Notes: generated by a model not told the origin, from the sequence alone. Shown: positions 55,345 through 64,000, numbered from the stretch's first letter. The stretch: 64,000 nucleotides of DNA from Acetobacter orleanensis (GCF_001581005.1 NZ_LHZV01000057.1:19773-83772), one strand, 5' to 3'. Numbers and translations are program-made.

Positions 55345-55586
55345 AACCCCAAAGCATACTGCTGCACTGTGGAAAACGGCAAATTTCTCTTTCGTAACAA
55401 TCAAATACCTTAAAATCTGGTATAGTCCAGCGGTTTTGTTGTGCAGCCCTGCCAGCTTGTATGCGTGGTTGTGTGTTGCGCAGAGGTGGCGGAGCGGAGC
55501 ATACTGCTCCCGCACATGCCAGAAACAGGCTTTTTCAGGCAATGGCCGACCAGACGCGTAATGACACTGAAGGGGAAACCGCTGTA

Positions 55587-56570
55587 ATGCGCACGGTGGA
55601 TGATACACTTGTCCCACGCCGCATCCTGCTGGTTTCCGGCCTGTCCGGTGCTGGAAAATCTTCTATCCTGCGGATTCTGGAAGACCTCGACCACGAGGTC
55701 ATTGATAACCCCCCGCTGGGCATGCTGGATGACATTGTCGCCCGCGCAGAACGCCCTGTGGCGATTGGTGTTGATTCCCGCACCCGTGGTTTTGATGCCT
55801 CCGCTGTGCTGGAAGCCATTGCCCGCCTGCGCATGAACCCCAACCTGCGAGTTGAATTGATTTACGCCACGGCGGAAGAAAGCGTTCTGCTCCGCCGCTA
55901 CACCGCCACCCGACGCCGCCACCCGCTGGCCCTGCACGGCAGCATCAAAGAAGGCATTGAGGAAGAAACCACCTTGACCGCTCCGCTCCGTGCGGCGGCT
56001 GATCTGGTGATTGATACGTCCGACATGCCGCCACCGGAGTTGCGCCATTTTGTGGAAAGCCGCTTCAGCCCATGGGAAGGCGCTGCGGGAGAGGGGCTGA
56101 CGGTTGCCCTGATGTCCTTCGCATACCCGGCGGGCCTACCACGAGAGGCTGATATTGTTCTGGATGCGCGCTTTTTGAGAAACCCGCATTATGACGCTGA
56201 CCTTGCCCCCAAAACCGGGCTGGATACGGACGTTGCCGCCTATGTGGCGGAAGATAGCGATTACCTGCCCTTCCTGAACCAGATTCACAGCCTGCTTCAG
56301 CTTGTCCTGCCGCGCTTTGTGCAGGAAGGTAAAAAATATGCTACCATTGCCATTGGTTGCTCGGGCGGTCGCCATCGGTCTGTGACACTGGTGGAAGCAC
56401 TGGCCAAACGGCTTTCCGCGCCAGATGGCATGGGAAATTATCAGGGCTCCGGCCAGTGGCCCATTATGATCATGCATCGGGAACTGGCCCGACTTGGTCT
56501 GGGGAGCTGGCGCTGGGCACGTAGACCAGACCAGCCTGCCACAATGGAACCGGCCTCTCCGGCTTCTTAA
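55587..56570 (+). CDS. rapZ: RNase adapter protein RapZ-like nucleotide-binding protein
   Basis: 327-residue P-loop protein of the RapZ/YvcJ family. The Walker A motif is LVSGLSGAGKSSIL, the hairpin-like IDNPPLGMLDDIV follows, and the C-terminal AIGCSGGRHRSVTLVEALAKRL is the family signature. Starts at 55587 (aagggga upstream) and 55542 are both possible; 55587 is preferred. It is longer than E. coli RapZ (284). In alphaproteobacteria RapZ usually lies with PTS genes (hprK, ptsH) next to chvGI; no hprK or ptsH is present here, only the RidA gene in between. Confidence 0.88.
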   Translation: MRTVDDTLVPRRILLVSGLSGAGKSSILRILEDLDHEVIDNPPLGMLDDIVARAERPVAIGVDSRTRGFDASAVLEAIARLRMNPNLRVELIYATAEESVLLRRYTATRRRHPLALHGSIKEGIEEETTLTAPLRAAADLVIDTSDMPPPELRHFVESRFSPWEGAAGEGLTVALMSFAYPAGLPREADIVLDARFLRNPHYDADLAPKTGLDTDVAAYVAEDSDYLPFLNQIHSLLQLVLPRFVQEGKKYATIAIGCSGGRHRSVTLVEALAKRLSAPDGMGNYQGSGQWPIMIMHRELARLGLGSWRWARRPDQPATMEPASPAS

Positions 56571-56757
56571 TCTCCCCGGCGCATTTTGCGTCAACCTTGG
56601 GGGCGTGTCCCGCAAGAATTGGGCACGCTTAGTAGAACTCCTCCGGTCGTCTAGACGTTTTGCCCTGACGGGAAAGCATGAGGCGTTTTCGCGCAGTCAG
56701 TCCATCTCCGGCCTGAGGCTGCTGATTTTCATACGCAAGGATATTTTTTCTTCTTTC

Positions 56758-58062
56758 ATGTCTATTTCAGAAACGGCCCTGACACATGACCCCCTTGCCC
56801 GAACGCTTCAGACGCATCTGACCCCTGCTGTCACGTCTTTTAGAAGCTGGTTAAGCTGGTTGCCCGCACCATTTGTCTCCATGCTGGTGCTGTTTCTGGT
56901 CGGGCTGGTGGCCGCCTTACTCAGCAGGCTGGTCACGGACCGTATTCTGATGCGTATCCCCGGCGCACGACGCGGGGCCTTTGTCCGCTCCCTTACGCGG
57001 TCACTCAGAAGGCCGGTCCGGCTCTCGGTTATCATTCTGGCGATGGGGCTGGCACTTCCAGCGTGTGGACTGCACGGAAGTCTGCTGGATAGCGTCGCTC
57101 ATCTGCTCTTGATGATTTTTGTCGCCGTGATGGGGTACGGAACAATTGTGACCGTGCGGGTGGTGTCCGACGCCTATCTGTCGCGTTTTGCGGAAGCTGA
57201 TCAGGATGATGATATTCTGGCCCGCAAACACGCAACACAGGTCCGGCTTTTACGACGCGCTGCGGAAATTCTGATCGGTATCCTGACAGTCAGTGCCGAA
57301 CTGATCACCTTTGACGCGGTGCGAGAATATGGGCTGAGCCTGTTTGCCTCCGCCGGGGCAGCGTCCGTCATTGTCGGTTTGGCGGCGCGGCCCATTCTGG
57401 CTAATCTGTTTGCGGGTGTGCAGATTGCCATGACGCAACCCATCCGTATGGGAGACCTGATTGCCTTTCAGGGAGACTGGACATGGGTGGAGGAAATTAC
57501 CTCGACCTATGTGGTTCTGAGGTCATGGGACTTACGGCGGCGTATTGTGCCCATCGCCTATTTTCTAGACACACCCTTTGAAAACTGGACCTACAATTCC
57601 GCGGAACTGATTGGGTCCGTCCATCTCTATGTGGATTACCGCGCCCCCATGGACCGCATACGCGCCAAGCTGGAAGAAATTGTAAACGCTTGCCCGCAAT
57701 GGACCGGCAAAGACTTCAGTGCAAAGATCGTGGACTGTAATGACCAGACCATGCTGGTCCGTGTCACCGCAAGTGCGCGCAATGCCGTCCGCAGTTGGGA
57801 TCTGCGCTGTGAAATACGGGAAAAAATTATCCAGTGGATGTGCGAGGAATGCCCGGAAGCCCTGCCCCGCAACCGGTTTGCTCTGGCACCTGCGGATATG
57901 GGGGAGCCGCAACAGCCGTCTCCGTTCTCCACCACAGCTCCCGGCACCATGGCTTACGGGCCGTTTAACCCGCCACCAGCATGGACCTCGGCCGCCGCAC
58001 AGGCAGGCAAAGCCACGCCGAGCACACCACCGCCTCCCCCTTCTGCATTCCGGCCTTTATAA
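56758..58062 (+). CDS. MscS-family mechanosensitive channel protein
   Basis: 434-residue membrane protein. Transmembrane segments near residues 35-57, 82-100, 110-130 and 160-180 precede the pore-lining helix and MscS beta domain: FASAGAASVIVGLAARPILANLFAGVQIAMTQPIRMGDLI, then EITSTYVVLRSWDLRRRIVPIAYFLDTPFENW. The C terminus is Pro-rich (PPPPPSAFRPL). The ATG at 56758 is chosen because preceding codons look non-coding; the nearest aagg site is distant, so the start is uncertain. It would protect against hypo-osmotic shock. Confidence 0.85.
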   Translation: MSISETALTHDPLARTLQTHLTPAVTSFRSWLSWLPAPFVSMLVLFLVGLVAALLSRLVTDRILMRIPGARRGAFVRSLTRSLRRPVRLSVIILAMGLALPACGLHGSLLDSVAHLLLMIFVAVMGYGTIVTVRVVSDAYLSRFAEADQDDDILARKHATQVRLLRRAAEILIGILTVSAELITFDAVREYGLSLFASAGAASVIVGLAARPILANLFAGVQIAMTQPIRMGDLIAFQGDWTWVEEITSTYVVLRSWDLRRRIVPIAYFLDTPFENWTYNSAELIGSVHLYVDYRAPMDRIRAKLEEIVNACPQWTGKDFSAKIVDCNDQTMLVRVTASARNAVRSWDLRCEIREKIIQWMCEECPEALPRNRFALAPADMGEPQQPSPFSTTAPGTMAYGPFNPPPAWTSAAAQAGKATPSTPPPPPSAFRPL

Positions 58063-58108
58063 GCCGTTGGCTGTTGCAGGCTTTCAGGAAACATAGGCCG
58101 CGTCTGCT

Positions 58109-59149
58109 TTACCCCCGATAAATCTGGTCGAACACGCCGCCTTCACCAAAATGCTTTTTCTGGACAGCCGCCCACCCGCCAAGACTTGCAATGTCAAAGG
58201 TTTCAACCTTAGGAAACCGCGCCGCATTTTCCGCTGCCACAACCGGATCAACTGGGCGGAAATAATGCTTGCCGCCAATTCTCTGCCCTTCGGGTGAGAA
58301 CAGGAAATTCACATAAGCCTGAGCTTGTGCCTGCGTGCCATGTTTGGTGACGTTACTATCCACCACGGCCACAGGTGGTTCTGCCAGAATGGTGAGTTTC
58401 GGCACGACAACATCAAACTGGTCCGGCCCGATCTCCTTTGCGGCCAAAAGAGCTTCATCCTCCCACGCCAGCAGCACATCCCCCAGCCCGCGCTGCACAA
58501 AGCTGTTTGTCGCGCCACGCGCGCCGGTATCCAGCACCGGCACATGCGCGAAAAGGGTTTTTAGATAAGCCCGTGCCGTAGCGTCTGACCCACCCGGCTG
58601 CCGCAGCGCCCAGCCCCATGCCGCCAGATAATTCCACCGTGCTCCACCGGAGGTTTTCGGGTTGGGGGTTACAATCTTGATATCGTCCCGCACCAGATCC
58701 TCCCAGTCCTGAATTTTCTTTGGGTTCCCCTTGCGCACCAGAAAGACGATGGTGCTGGTATAAGGTGTGGAATTATGCGGCAGGCGCGTCTGCCAATCCG
58801 CTGCCAGCAAGCCACGCTGCGCCAGAATATCAATATCATACGCCAGCCCCAGACTGACAACATCCGCCGGAGCGCCTTCCAGCACGGACCGTGCCTGTGC
58901 GCCGGAGCCTCCATTAGACGTTCTGACAAACACCGCCTCACCCGCATGGGCTTTAGCCCAGAAGGCCGCAAAAGACTTGTTGACTTCGGCATAAAGCTCC
59001 CGCGTCGGGTCATAGGAGACATTGAGCAACTGCGTCGTTGCTGCGGATGCAGATGAAGCAAACAGCCCCGCCCCGGCAGCGAGGCCGCCAGTGAGAGAGG
59101 CCGCCCCCAGAAACAAGCGGCGGGATAAAAGTGGGAAATTCTGTGTCAT
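58109..59149 (-). CDS. Sulfate ABC transporter substrate-binding protein (Sbp-like)
   Basis: 346-residue periplasmic sulfate/thiosulfate-binding protein. The N terminus MTQNFPLLSRRLFLGAASLTGG has a twin-arginine pair, so Tat export is possible. NVSYDPTRELYAEVNKSFAAFW and SNGGSGAQARSVLEGAPADVVSL are family hallmarks. The permease and ATPase genes (cysTWA) are absent from the window, so it must be served from elsewhere. The upstream in-frame start at 59206 is unlikely. Confidence 0.88.
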   Translation of the reverse strand: MTQNFPLLSRRLFLGAASLTGGLAAGAGLFASSASAATTQLLNVSYDPTRELYAEVNKSFAAFWAKAHAGEAVFVRTSNGGSGAQARSVLEGAPADVVSLGLAYDIDILAQRGLLAADWQTRLPHNSTPYTSTIVFLVRKGNPKKIQDWEDLVRDDIKIVTPNPKTSGGARWNYLAAWGWALRQPGGSDATARAYLKTLFAHVPVLDTGARGATNSFVQRGLGDVLLAWEDEALLAAKEIGPDQFDVVVPKLTILAEPPVAVVDSNVTKHGTQAQAQAYVNFLFSPEGQRIGGKHYFRPVDPVVAAENAARFPKVETFDIASLGGWAAVQKKHFGEGGVFDQIYRG

Positions 59150-59527
59150 TCCAGTTTCTCCATCATGCCTAGAGCCTGACCCAGACCGAAATCTCCACGG
59201 GGACAAGTCACTCTCAGCTTCTTAATTCACGATATCATGCGCGTTAATTTCCACAACAGCAACGCCAATTTCTCTCCCTTTTGAAATTTCCTTTTCTTGT
59301 GATTTCCCATGATGTTTTCGCCGTAAAATTTTTGAATTTATCTTTTTATCCATAAAAATATCTTTTTGAATGCACCGCTTTTAAGGCTGAAACTCTAATA
59401 TGATATCCTATCGGTTTATATATTGCGATTTGTATCGTGTTATGTTTAATTCACTAAATACTAATTGTTTTAGTGGTTAAAGACTCTTCTTAAATCCCGG
59501 ATCTTCCGCTTTTTTTTGGATCGCCCC
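59150..59527. other. AT-rich divergent intergenic region
   Basis: About 378 bases between the Sbp gene and the alginate-export protein, clearly AT-rich around 59270-59500 with A/T runs. I see no gene and no strong terminator; it should hold promoters for both directions. Confidence 0.5.
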
Positions 59528-61267
59528 ATGAGTCGCCTCGGTGCTTACATCGTGTCAGCCGGAAAATCCGGCTTCAATGCCCCTCTTTTGCTGGCTTCCG
59601 CTGTGGCATCCGTTTTTTCACTGTCCTGTGCGGTGGCAGAACCGAGTGGCGCCTCTCCTATGGTTTCACAAGGCGCATCTGTCTCCCGACCGCAAGATCG
59701 GGAGCATATTCTCGTCAAGCCTTCGTCCAGCAAGCCGCCGCCACAGTTACCAGCCATAGTCCTCTATCCGCACGCCAACCCGGTCGGACAGCCTGTCCGC
59801 ACCACTGGCGTGCAGGGGCGCGTCTCTGGACATCAGTATGATTGGGGCGTTTTCAATCGCGGGAATGGTGAAGCCGCGGGTTTCGGGCCGGTTGGCGACT
59901 ATGGTCTTGCCCCATGGGCTGAAGACTGGAGCCGTCTGCGCAACAAATCGACACGGAAAGACCCGTTTGATCTGTTAAAATATATCGCTCTGAATGAAAG
60001 TGGCTCAATATGGCTTAGTTTTTCAGGGGAAACGCGCCTGAGAAACTGGTTTGAAAGCCGTCCCAACCTCGGCACACAGCCCCATAATGATTCCGGGCGG
60101 TTTGCCGTGCGCAATCTTTATGGGGCGGACCTGCATCTTGGCACTCACGTCCGACTGTTCGGGCAACTGGTCAATGGAGATGCCGCGGGATGGAATGCCT
60201 ATGGTTATGGGAGCACATACCGTAAACGCCTTGATGTGCAGCAGGCTTTTATAGAAACAAAATGGTCTATGCTCGGTGCCAAAAGCGGCTTTATGTTTGG
60301 GCGACAGCAGTTTCTGGATGCGCCCTCTTACATGCTGTACAACCGGGAAACGCCCAATGTACCGCTCTCATGGAACGGCTTTCGCGCCTATATGGTCTGG
60401 CCCCGCATCCGCATTGATGGCTGGGATTTTGTGCAGACAAATGACAGCCAGAACAAAATGTTTCATGACACGGAAAACTATAATACCCGCCTCTATGGTT
60501 TTAACATGACATGGGCACCCCCCGATGGGCGTTTTATGGGCGATAGATACAACACCTTTCTGGATGTCTTTTATGTAGGCTACAAACTCTCTGGTTCATC
60601 CGGGGCAATTGCCACCGCCAAAGGCAGCCAGAACGGTTCAAACACCCGCAACAATTTTGGTGTCCGTTGGCATGGTATTGCTGGTCCGTTTGAATTTTCT
60701 GTTGGTGGAATCTGGCAGGGTGGTGTTTTCAAATATGCCCGGAACAATCAGGCGCGCACTGTCAACGCCTACGCACTGAACACATTAGTGGGCTACCGAG
60801 TTCCGCATGATCGCTTTCATACATTCGCGGGATTACAAACGGATGTCTATTCTGGAGGTAACGCCCGCAAAACATCCGGAGCCATTGGCACTTACATTTC
60901 CCCTTTCAGCCCCCAGACCAATTATCTGGACACCACGACGTATATGACCGGCTCAAACCTGATCAGCGTAGCACCCCTCATCCGGGCAACCTTTCTGAAA
61001 TCTCTCAGTTTTCAGGTTAAATATCCGTTTTTCTGGCGTTATAACCCGAATGATCCTGTTTATAGATCCTCCGGCACGTACACCTTTCCCCACCCGTTCA
61101 AGGGAAAGTTTGTAGGAATGGCCCCGCAGGCGTCTCTTGCATGGCAGATTACCCAGCATCTGTCATGGACGCAGTATGTCTCGCGCTTCATGACATCAAA
61201 TGCGCTCAACCGTGCCGGTGGTTCAAGCGGCACTTACTATCAGTCCAACATCGTTTTTCGTTTTTAA
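59528..61267 (+). CDS. Alginate-export-domain outer membrane protein
   Basis: 579-residue protein with a signal peptide (SGFNAPLLLASAVASVFSLSCAVA), a Pro-rich plug-like N terminus (SSSKPPPQLPAIVLYPHANP) and a C-terminal beta-barrel ending in FRF, matching the alginate-export (AlgE-like) family. Sequence motifs include GSIWLSFSGETRLRNWFE, FVQTNDSQNKMFHDTENYNTRLYG and WAPPDGRFMGDRYNTFLDVFY. Despite the name, substrates in acetic acid bacteria are unknown and the alginate genes are not here. The start at 59528 is taken instead of a TTG at 59516. Confidence 0.88.
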   Translation: MSRLGAYIVSAGKSGFNAPLLLASAVASVFSLSCAVAEPSGASPMVSQGASVSRPQDREHILVKPSSSKPPPQLPAIVLYPHANPVGQPVRTTGVQGRVSGHQYDWGVFNRGNGEAAGFGPVGDYGLAPWAEDWSRLRNKSTRKDPFDLLKYIALNESGSIWLSFSGETRLRNWFESRPNLGTQPHNDSGRFAVRNLYGADLHLGTHVRLFGQLVNGDAAGWNAYGYGSTYRKRLDVQQAFIETKWSMLGAKSGFMFGRQQFLDAPSYMLYNRETPNVPLSWNGFRAYMVWPRIRIDGWDFVQTNDSQNKMFHDTENYNTRLYGFNMTWAPPDGRFMGDRYNTFLDVFYVGYKLSGSSGAIATAKGSQNGSNTRNNFGVRWHGIAGPFEFSVGGIWQGGVFKYARNNQARTVNAYALNTLVGYRVPHDRFHTFAGLQTDVYSGGNARKTSGAIGTYISPFSPQTNYLDTTTYMTGSNLISVAPLIRATFLKSLSFQVKYPFFWRYNPNDPVYRSSGTYTFPHPFKGKFVGMAPQASLAWQITQHLSWTQYVSRFMTSNALNRAGGSSGTYYQSNIVFRF

Positions 61268-61276
61268 GAGCTTGCC

Positions 61277-61891
61277 TCAGGCGTGACCGGCCCGCCCGGT
61301 CAACCGGAGGGGGTCAATATTGATAGAGGCCAAAGCGTGCCGCCATTTGGCGGGATGGTCATGCCCGAACACAATCTCGCGGCTGGCGGGGGCCAGTAAC
61401 CATGCATCATGCTGGAAAATTTCCTCCTCCAACTGCCCGGCCTCCCAGCTTGCATGCCCCATGGCCAGCAAGGCATCCTGCGGGCCGCCACCCTCGGCAA
61501 TAACCTTCAGCACGTCCAGACTGGCGGTAAGCGTCGCAGCACCCGTGACAGGCATGCTGCCTTCCCCTTTCCAGTCGGAAGAATGCAGAACAAAGCCGCG
61601 TGCTTCCTCCAGTGGGCCACCCGCACACAGGCCAAGACGACGCAAAGATGGTGCTGGCGGAATATCCAACTGCTCAAGCAACTCTTCAAGATTTGGCTTG
61701 GGCAGACGGCGGTTGATAACCAGCCCCATAGCGCCCTCTCCCGCAGCATGGGCGCAAAGATATATGACACTTCTATCAAAAGGCGTTACGCTGAGTGCTG
61801 GCGTTGCCACCAGAAGAAGGCCGGTTAACGTGCCGCCGGGGCGGACAGAACGTTCAAGAAGGGAAATATGCGGAAAAACCATAGGGTGCAT
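61277..61891 (-). CDS. YqgE/AlgH-family protein
   Basis: 204-residue protein of the UPF0301/AlgH family. It contains GGTLTGLLLVATPALSV..FDRSVIYLCAHAAGEGAMGLVINRRLPKP and the conserved LCAGGPLEEARGFVLHSSDW and AWLLAPASREIVFG patterns. Family members are soluble proteins of unclear role, possibly regulating alginate or exopolysaccharide. It faces the alginate-export gene with only 9 bases between their stops. The start at 61891 (MHPMVF) is chosen; 61882 is possible. Confidence 0.85.
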   Translation of the reverse strand: MHPMVFPHISLLERSVRPGGTLTGLLLVATPALSVTPFDRSVIYLCAHAAGEGAMGLVINRRLPKPNLEELLEQLDIPPAPSLRRLGLCAGGPLEEARGFVLHSSDWKGEGSMPVTGAATLTASLDVLKVIAEGGGPQDALLAMGHASWEAGQLEEEIFQHDAWLLAPASREIVFGHDHPAKWRHALASINIDPLRLTGRAGHA

Positions 61892-61971
61892 ATGTGGTGC
61901 CCGCGTTTTTTTAGCAACCTCTGGCCCTATCCTTGCCAGTAGGCAGCACACAAGGATGATGAAGCAGAACC

Positions 61972-62868
61972 ATGACTCAACTTGCCAAATTCCTGCGCGC
62001 GCTCGACAGCTACCATGTCACGGACGGGGAAAATTTCGACCTGACACAATTCAATCCAGATGATGATGGCAATCTGGGACTGACCAAGCAGGACGGCGCA
62101 AAGCTGCTGAAAGACGTGAAGGAGCAGTTGCAGGAGTTGCAAGACCTCCTCTACGCCAACCAAACCAATTCCATGCTCATCATCCTGCAAGGGATGGACG
62201 CTGCCGGGAAAGACGGCACCATCAAACACGTCATGTCCGGGGTTAACCCGCAGGGTGTATCCGTTACGTCCTTCAAGCAGCCCGGCCCGGCGGAACTCCA
62301 GCACGGCTTTCTGTGGCGTATTCATGCCGCGGCCCCACAGGTTGGGCGTATCGCCATTTTTAACCGCAGCCAGTATGAGGATGTGCTGGTCACACGCGTC
62401 CACCCGGACATTCTGGAGCGGGAACATCTGCCCCGGCCCATCAATACGCCGGAGTTCTGGAAAGGCCGCTACAGCGATATCCGCCATCTGGAACATTATC
62501 TGAACCGGCAGGGCACGATTGTGCTGAAATTCTTCCTGCATATTTCCAAAGAAGAGCAGCGCGAACGCCTTTTGGAACGCCTGAATCTGCCGGAAAAACG
62601 CTGGAAGTTCTCTCCCGCCGATATTCATGAACGGGAATTCTGGGACGACTATACCAGTGCCTATCGGGACGCCATTGCCGAGACAGCGCGCCCGCATGCC
62701 CCATGGATTGTGGTGCCCGCTAACCATAAGTGGTATGCCCGACTGGTGGTGATTGGAGCCATTATCCGCGCCCTTAAGGCACTGAACCAGACAATCCCGA
62801 AAGCCGCGCCGGAAGTTTCCAAATCTCTGGATGATTATCGCGCCCGCCTCATGGCGGAAAAAGAGTAA
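61972..62868 (+). CDS. ppk2: PPK2-family polyphosphate kinase
   Basis: 298-residue enzyme that transfers phosphate between polyphosphate and nucleotides. Walker A is LQGMDAAGKDGT and Walker B/lid elements follow in GRIAIFNRSQYEDVLVTRVHP and KFFLHISKEEQRERLLERL. Size and motifs fit the class of PPK2 that uses AMP or ADP as acceptor; the class cannot be set by eye. It is divergent from the AlgH-type gene. Its job would fit a cell with an active phosphate-starvation regulon, but it is far from the Pho block. Confidence 0.9.
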   Translation: MTQLAKFLRALDSYHVTDGENFDLTQFNPDDDGNLGLTKQDGAKLLKDVKEQLQELQDLLYANQTNSMLIILQGMDAAGKDGTIKHVMSGVNPQGVSVTSFKQPGPAELQHGFLWRIHAAAPQVGRIAIFNRSQYEDVLVTRVHPDILEREHLPRPINTPEFWKGRYSDIRHLEHYLNRQGTIVLKFFLHISKEEQRERLLERLNLPEKRWKFSPADIHEREFWDDYTSAYRDAIAETARPHAPWIVVPANHKWYARLVVIGAIIRALKALNQTIPKAAPEVSKSLDDYRARLMAEKE

Positions 62869-62882
62869 AAGGTCTGTCTCTT

Positions 62883-63383
62883 ATGATGGCATATTCCCGC
62901 CTGCTTCTCGCCGCCCTGCTGCTGTCGGGCCTTACAGGGCTGACACAGCCCGCAAACGCCCGCCACTGGCGTGATGAGGCCCCCTTTGCCGCAATTCAGA
63001 CAGTTTCCCCCACCTGTGACAATCAGGATTTTCTGTCCAAGCAGCTTGCGTTTGAAAATGGCGGAGCAAAAGCGGATACACCTGTGCATATCTGCGGTAA
63101 GGTTCTGGCTGTCAGCCCCAATGCCAAACGCACCCGCAGTGGTTGGCATGGTTATTTCTACCTTGCGGTCAGCCCGTCCGTCTCCATCCGCATCGTCTCA
63201 GGCTTAGATGAAATGCATGCTCCCACTTGGCCGTGGGTCAGCAAGGGCGATCAGGTGGAAGTGGTGGGGCGATACTACTATGATTCCATCCGTCGGCAGG
63301 GCGTAGACTGGACGCATCACGGCACTGGCCGTTCATGGCATGTGCCGGGCTATGTGACCGTTAACGGTACCCGTTACGACTAA
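62883..63383 (+). CDS. DUF3465 exported protein
   Basis: 166-residue protein with a signal peptide (MMAYSRLLLAALLLSGLTGLTQPANA) and a DUF3465-type domain: VHICGKVLAV...GDQVEVVGRYYYDSIRRQGVDWTHHGTGRSWHVPGYVTVNGTRYD, where the WTHHG and GY motifs are characteristic. The fold is probably a small OB-like barrel. Two cysteines (STPTCDN.. and HICG) may pair. It lies 14 bases after the PPK2 gene, with no function known. Confidence 0.8.
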   Translation: MMAYSRLLLAALLLSGLTGLTQPANARHWRDEAPFAAIQTVSPTCDNQDFLSKQLAFENGGAKADTPVHICGKVLAVSPNAKRTRSGWHGYFYLAVSPSVSIRIVSGLDEMHAPTWPWVSKGDQVEVVGRYYYDSIRRQGVDWTHHGTGRSWHVPGYVTVNGTRYD

Positions 63384-63427
63384 TGAGACCTGTGCGCGGG
63401 TAGTTTGTTTTGTATGACTGGGAGTAG

Positions 63428-63593
63428 TATTCTGGTTACAAGTTCGCAGATCTGGGGCGGGTAGAACGCGATATCCAGCAGCTGATGGATCTTTCTCTTT
63501 CCGAAGCCGTCTCGATCAAGGCGGTCAAGGAACGCAGACCAAAGCTCGAAACTCGTAAGGCAGAAGCTACTCGCCACAACCAAAGCGTGGACG
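63428..63593 (+). pseudogene. Remnant of a serine recombinase (C-terminal coiled-coil part)
   Basis: After an in-frame stop at 63425-63427, the frame encodes YSGYKFADLGRVERDIQQLM, then SLSEAVSIKAVKERRPKLET and RKAEAT. This resembles the coiled-coil tail of large serine recombinases, where ERxIxxL and LExRKAEL are common. It stops being similar at about 63593, where a terminal-repeat-like sequence of the IS begins. Only a fragment remains; the assignment is tentative. Confidence 0.35.
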
Positions 63594-64000
63594 TGTCACG
63601 GTTTAGTTCCTGACCATGGGTTATCTGTTAAGCGGCGTTGCGCTCATAATCCAGAGGGCTTTTCCATTGAAGTGCGGAGTGCAGCCTCTGCGGATTATAG
63701 AAATCATTAATGTAGCATGTGATGGCCTGCTCGACGTCCTGACGCGTCATCCATGCTTGCTACCACAGGAGTTCCGCTTTTAAGGTCTTAAAGAAACTCT
63801 CCGTCACCGCATTATCCCAGCAGTTTCCTTTCTGCTCATGGACACGCGAAAGCCATGAGCAAAAAGGAGCTTCCGGTATACCTCTGAACAATACTGACTG
63901 CCACGATCCGCATGATAGATGCAGCATGGTGGTGGCTGACGCAAGATCCGGTAAAATCCAAGGGATTTCTAATATCTAAAGAATTTTTGCACTGAGGCCC
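63594..64000 (-). mobile_element. IS3-family insertion sequence, right part, degraded
   Basis: The element is read on the minus strand and runs off the window or ends near 63950. Its end near 63594 starts tgtcacggtttagttcctga, which may be the terminal inverted repeat. Beyond about 63940 the sequence no longer resembles the transposase and may be another insertion. Confidence 0.6.
63628..63940 (-). pseudogene. IS3-family transposase (OrfB) C-terminal fragment, frameshifted
   Basis: On the minus strand the DDE transposase C terminus is readable: HADRGSQYCSEVYRKLLFAHGFRVSMSRK, then after a one-base deletion KGNCWDNAVTESFFKTLKAEL, an amber codon where Gln is expected (TGG-TAG-CAA), and QAWMTRQDVEQAITCYINDF, YNPQRLHSALQWKSPLDYER ending at the TAA at 63628-63630. 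The final aspartate-glutamate catalytic area (DRGSQY and WDNAVTES) is recognisable. Both defects should make it inactive. Confidence 0.85.

Noticed and set aside
1..64000. CRISPR arrays, rRNA and tRNA genes
   Set aside because: No regularly spaced repeats and no recognised TPsiC-arm or rRNA signature were seen; the only tandem repeats (31697-31750) have no spacers.

Overview
The window reads as chromosomal DNA of an alphaproteobacterium, most likely an acetic acid bacterium (Acetobacteraceae; Acetobacter or a close relative). The pointers are the HisZ-PurA pairing, dnaK-dnaJ-dapB synteny, a ChvG/ChvI-type two-component pair, an OlsB-type ornithine-lipid acyltransferase behind Fur, a DUF2076 protein, and moderately GC-rich genes separated by AT-rich intergenic stretches. 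This assignment is inference from gene content; no rRNA or tRNA gene was seen.

The most unusual region is 1-10.9 kb. It starts with the 3' part of a MocR-type (PLP-binding) regulator. A perfect 12-bp inverted repeat follows, and then a tightly packed operon of the conserved but biochemically unsolved Nit1C type: Sll0783-family protein, Nit6803-type nitrilase, radical SAM enzyme, GNAT protein, PurM/AIR-synthase-like protein, GT4 glycosyltransferase, MSMEG_0570-family small protein and MSMEG_0569-family flavoenzyme. A PrpE-like acyl-CoA synthetase closes the block, and an AcuI/YhdH-type acryloyl-CoA reductase faces it. Elsewhere Nit1C clusters are linked to cyanide/nitrile use; here the set looks like a small-molecule pathway whose product is unknown.

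From 11 to 21.4 kb lie a CNNM/CorC-type membrane protein, a periplasmic histidine acid phosphatase, a 54-residue protein, a glycine-zipper lipoprotein, mobA-fdhD, and a phosphate block on the minus strand: phoB, phoR, pstS and a phosphate-selective-type porin preceded by Pho-box-like half-sites. No pstCAB or phoU is present. A 0.7-kb stretch at 21.4-22.1 kb has no recognisable gene.

From 22 to 58 kb the content is mostly housekeeping: purA-hisZ; a HerA-like ATPase coupled to a BaiN-type flavoprotein; trpA-trpB; CorA; rho; a TusA-like protein; fur-olsB-lnt; an XRE regulator; glyQ-glyS; csaA and a DUF1328 protein; a two-repeat exported protein; purH, trmB, metK; dapB, dnaJ, dnaK, grpE; chvI-chvG; a RidA protein; rapZ; and an MscS channel. 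Several genes are translationally coupled by ATGA overlaps.

From 58 kb on are an unpartnered sulfate-binding protein, an alginate-export-type outer membrane protein, an AlgH/YqgE protein, a PPK2 polyphosphate kinase and a DUF3465 protein. The last 0.6 kb is mobile debris: a probable serine-recombinase remnant interrupted by an IS3-family element whose transposase carries a frameshift and an amber codon.
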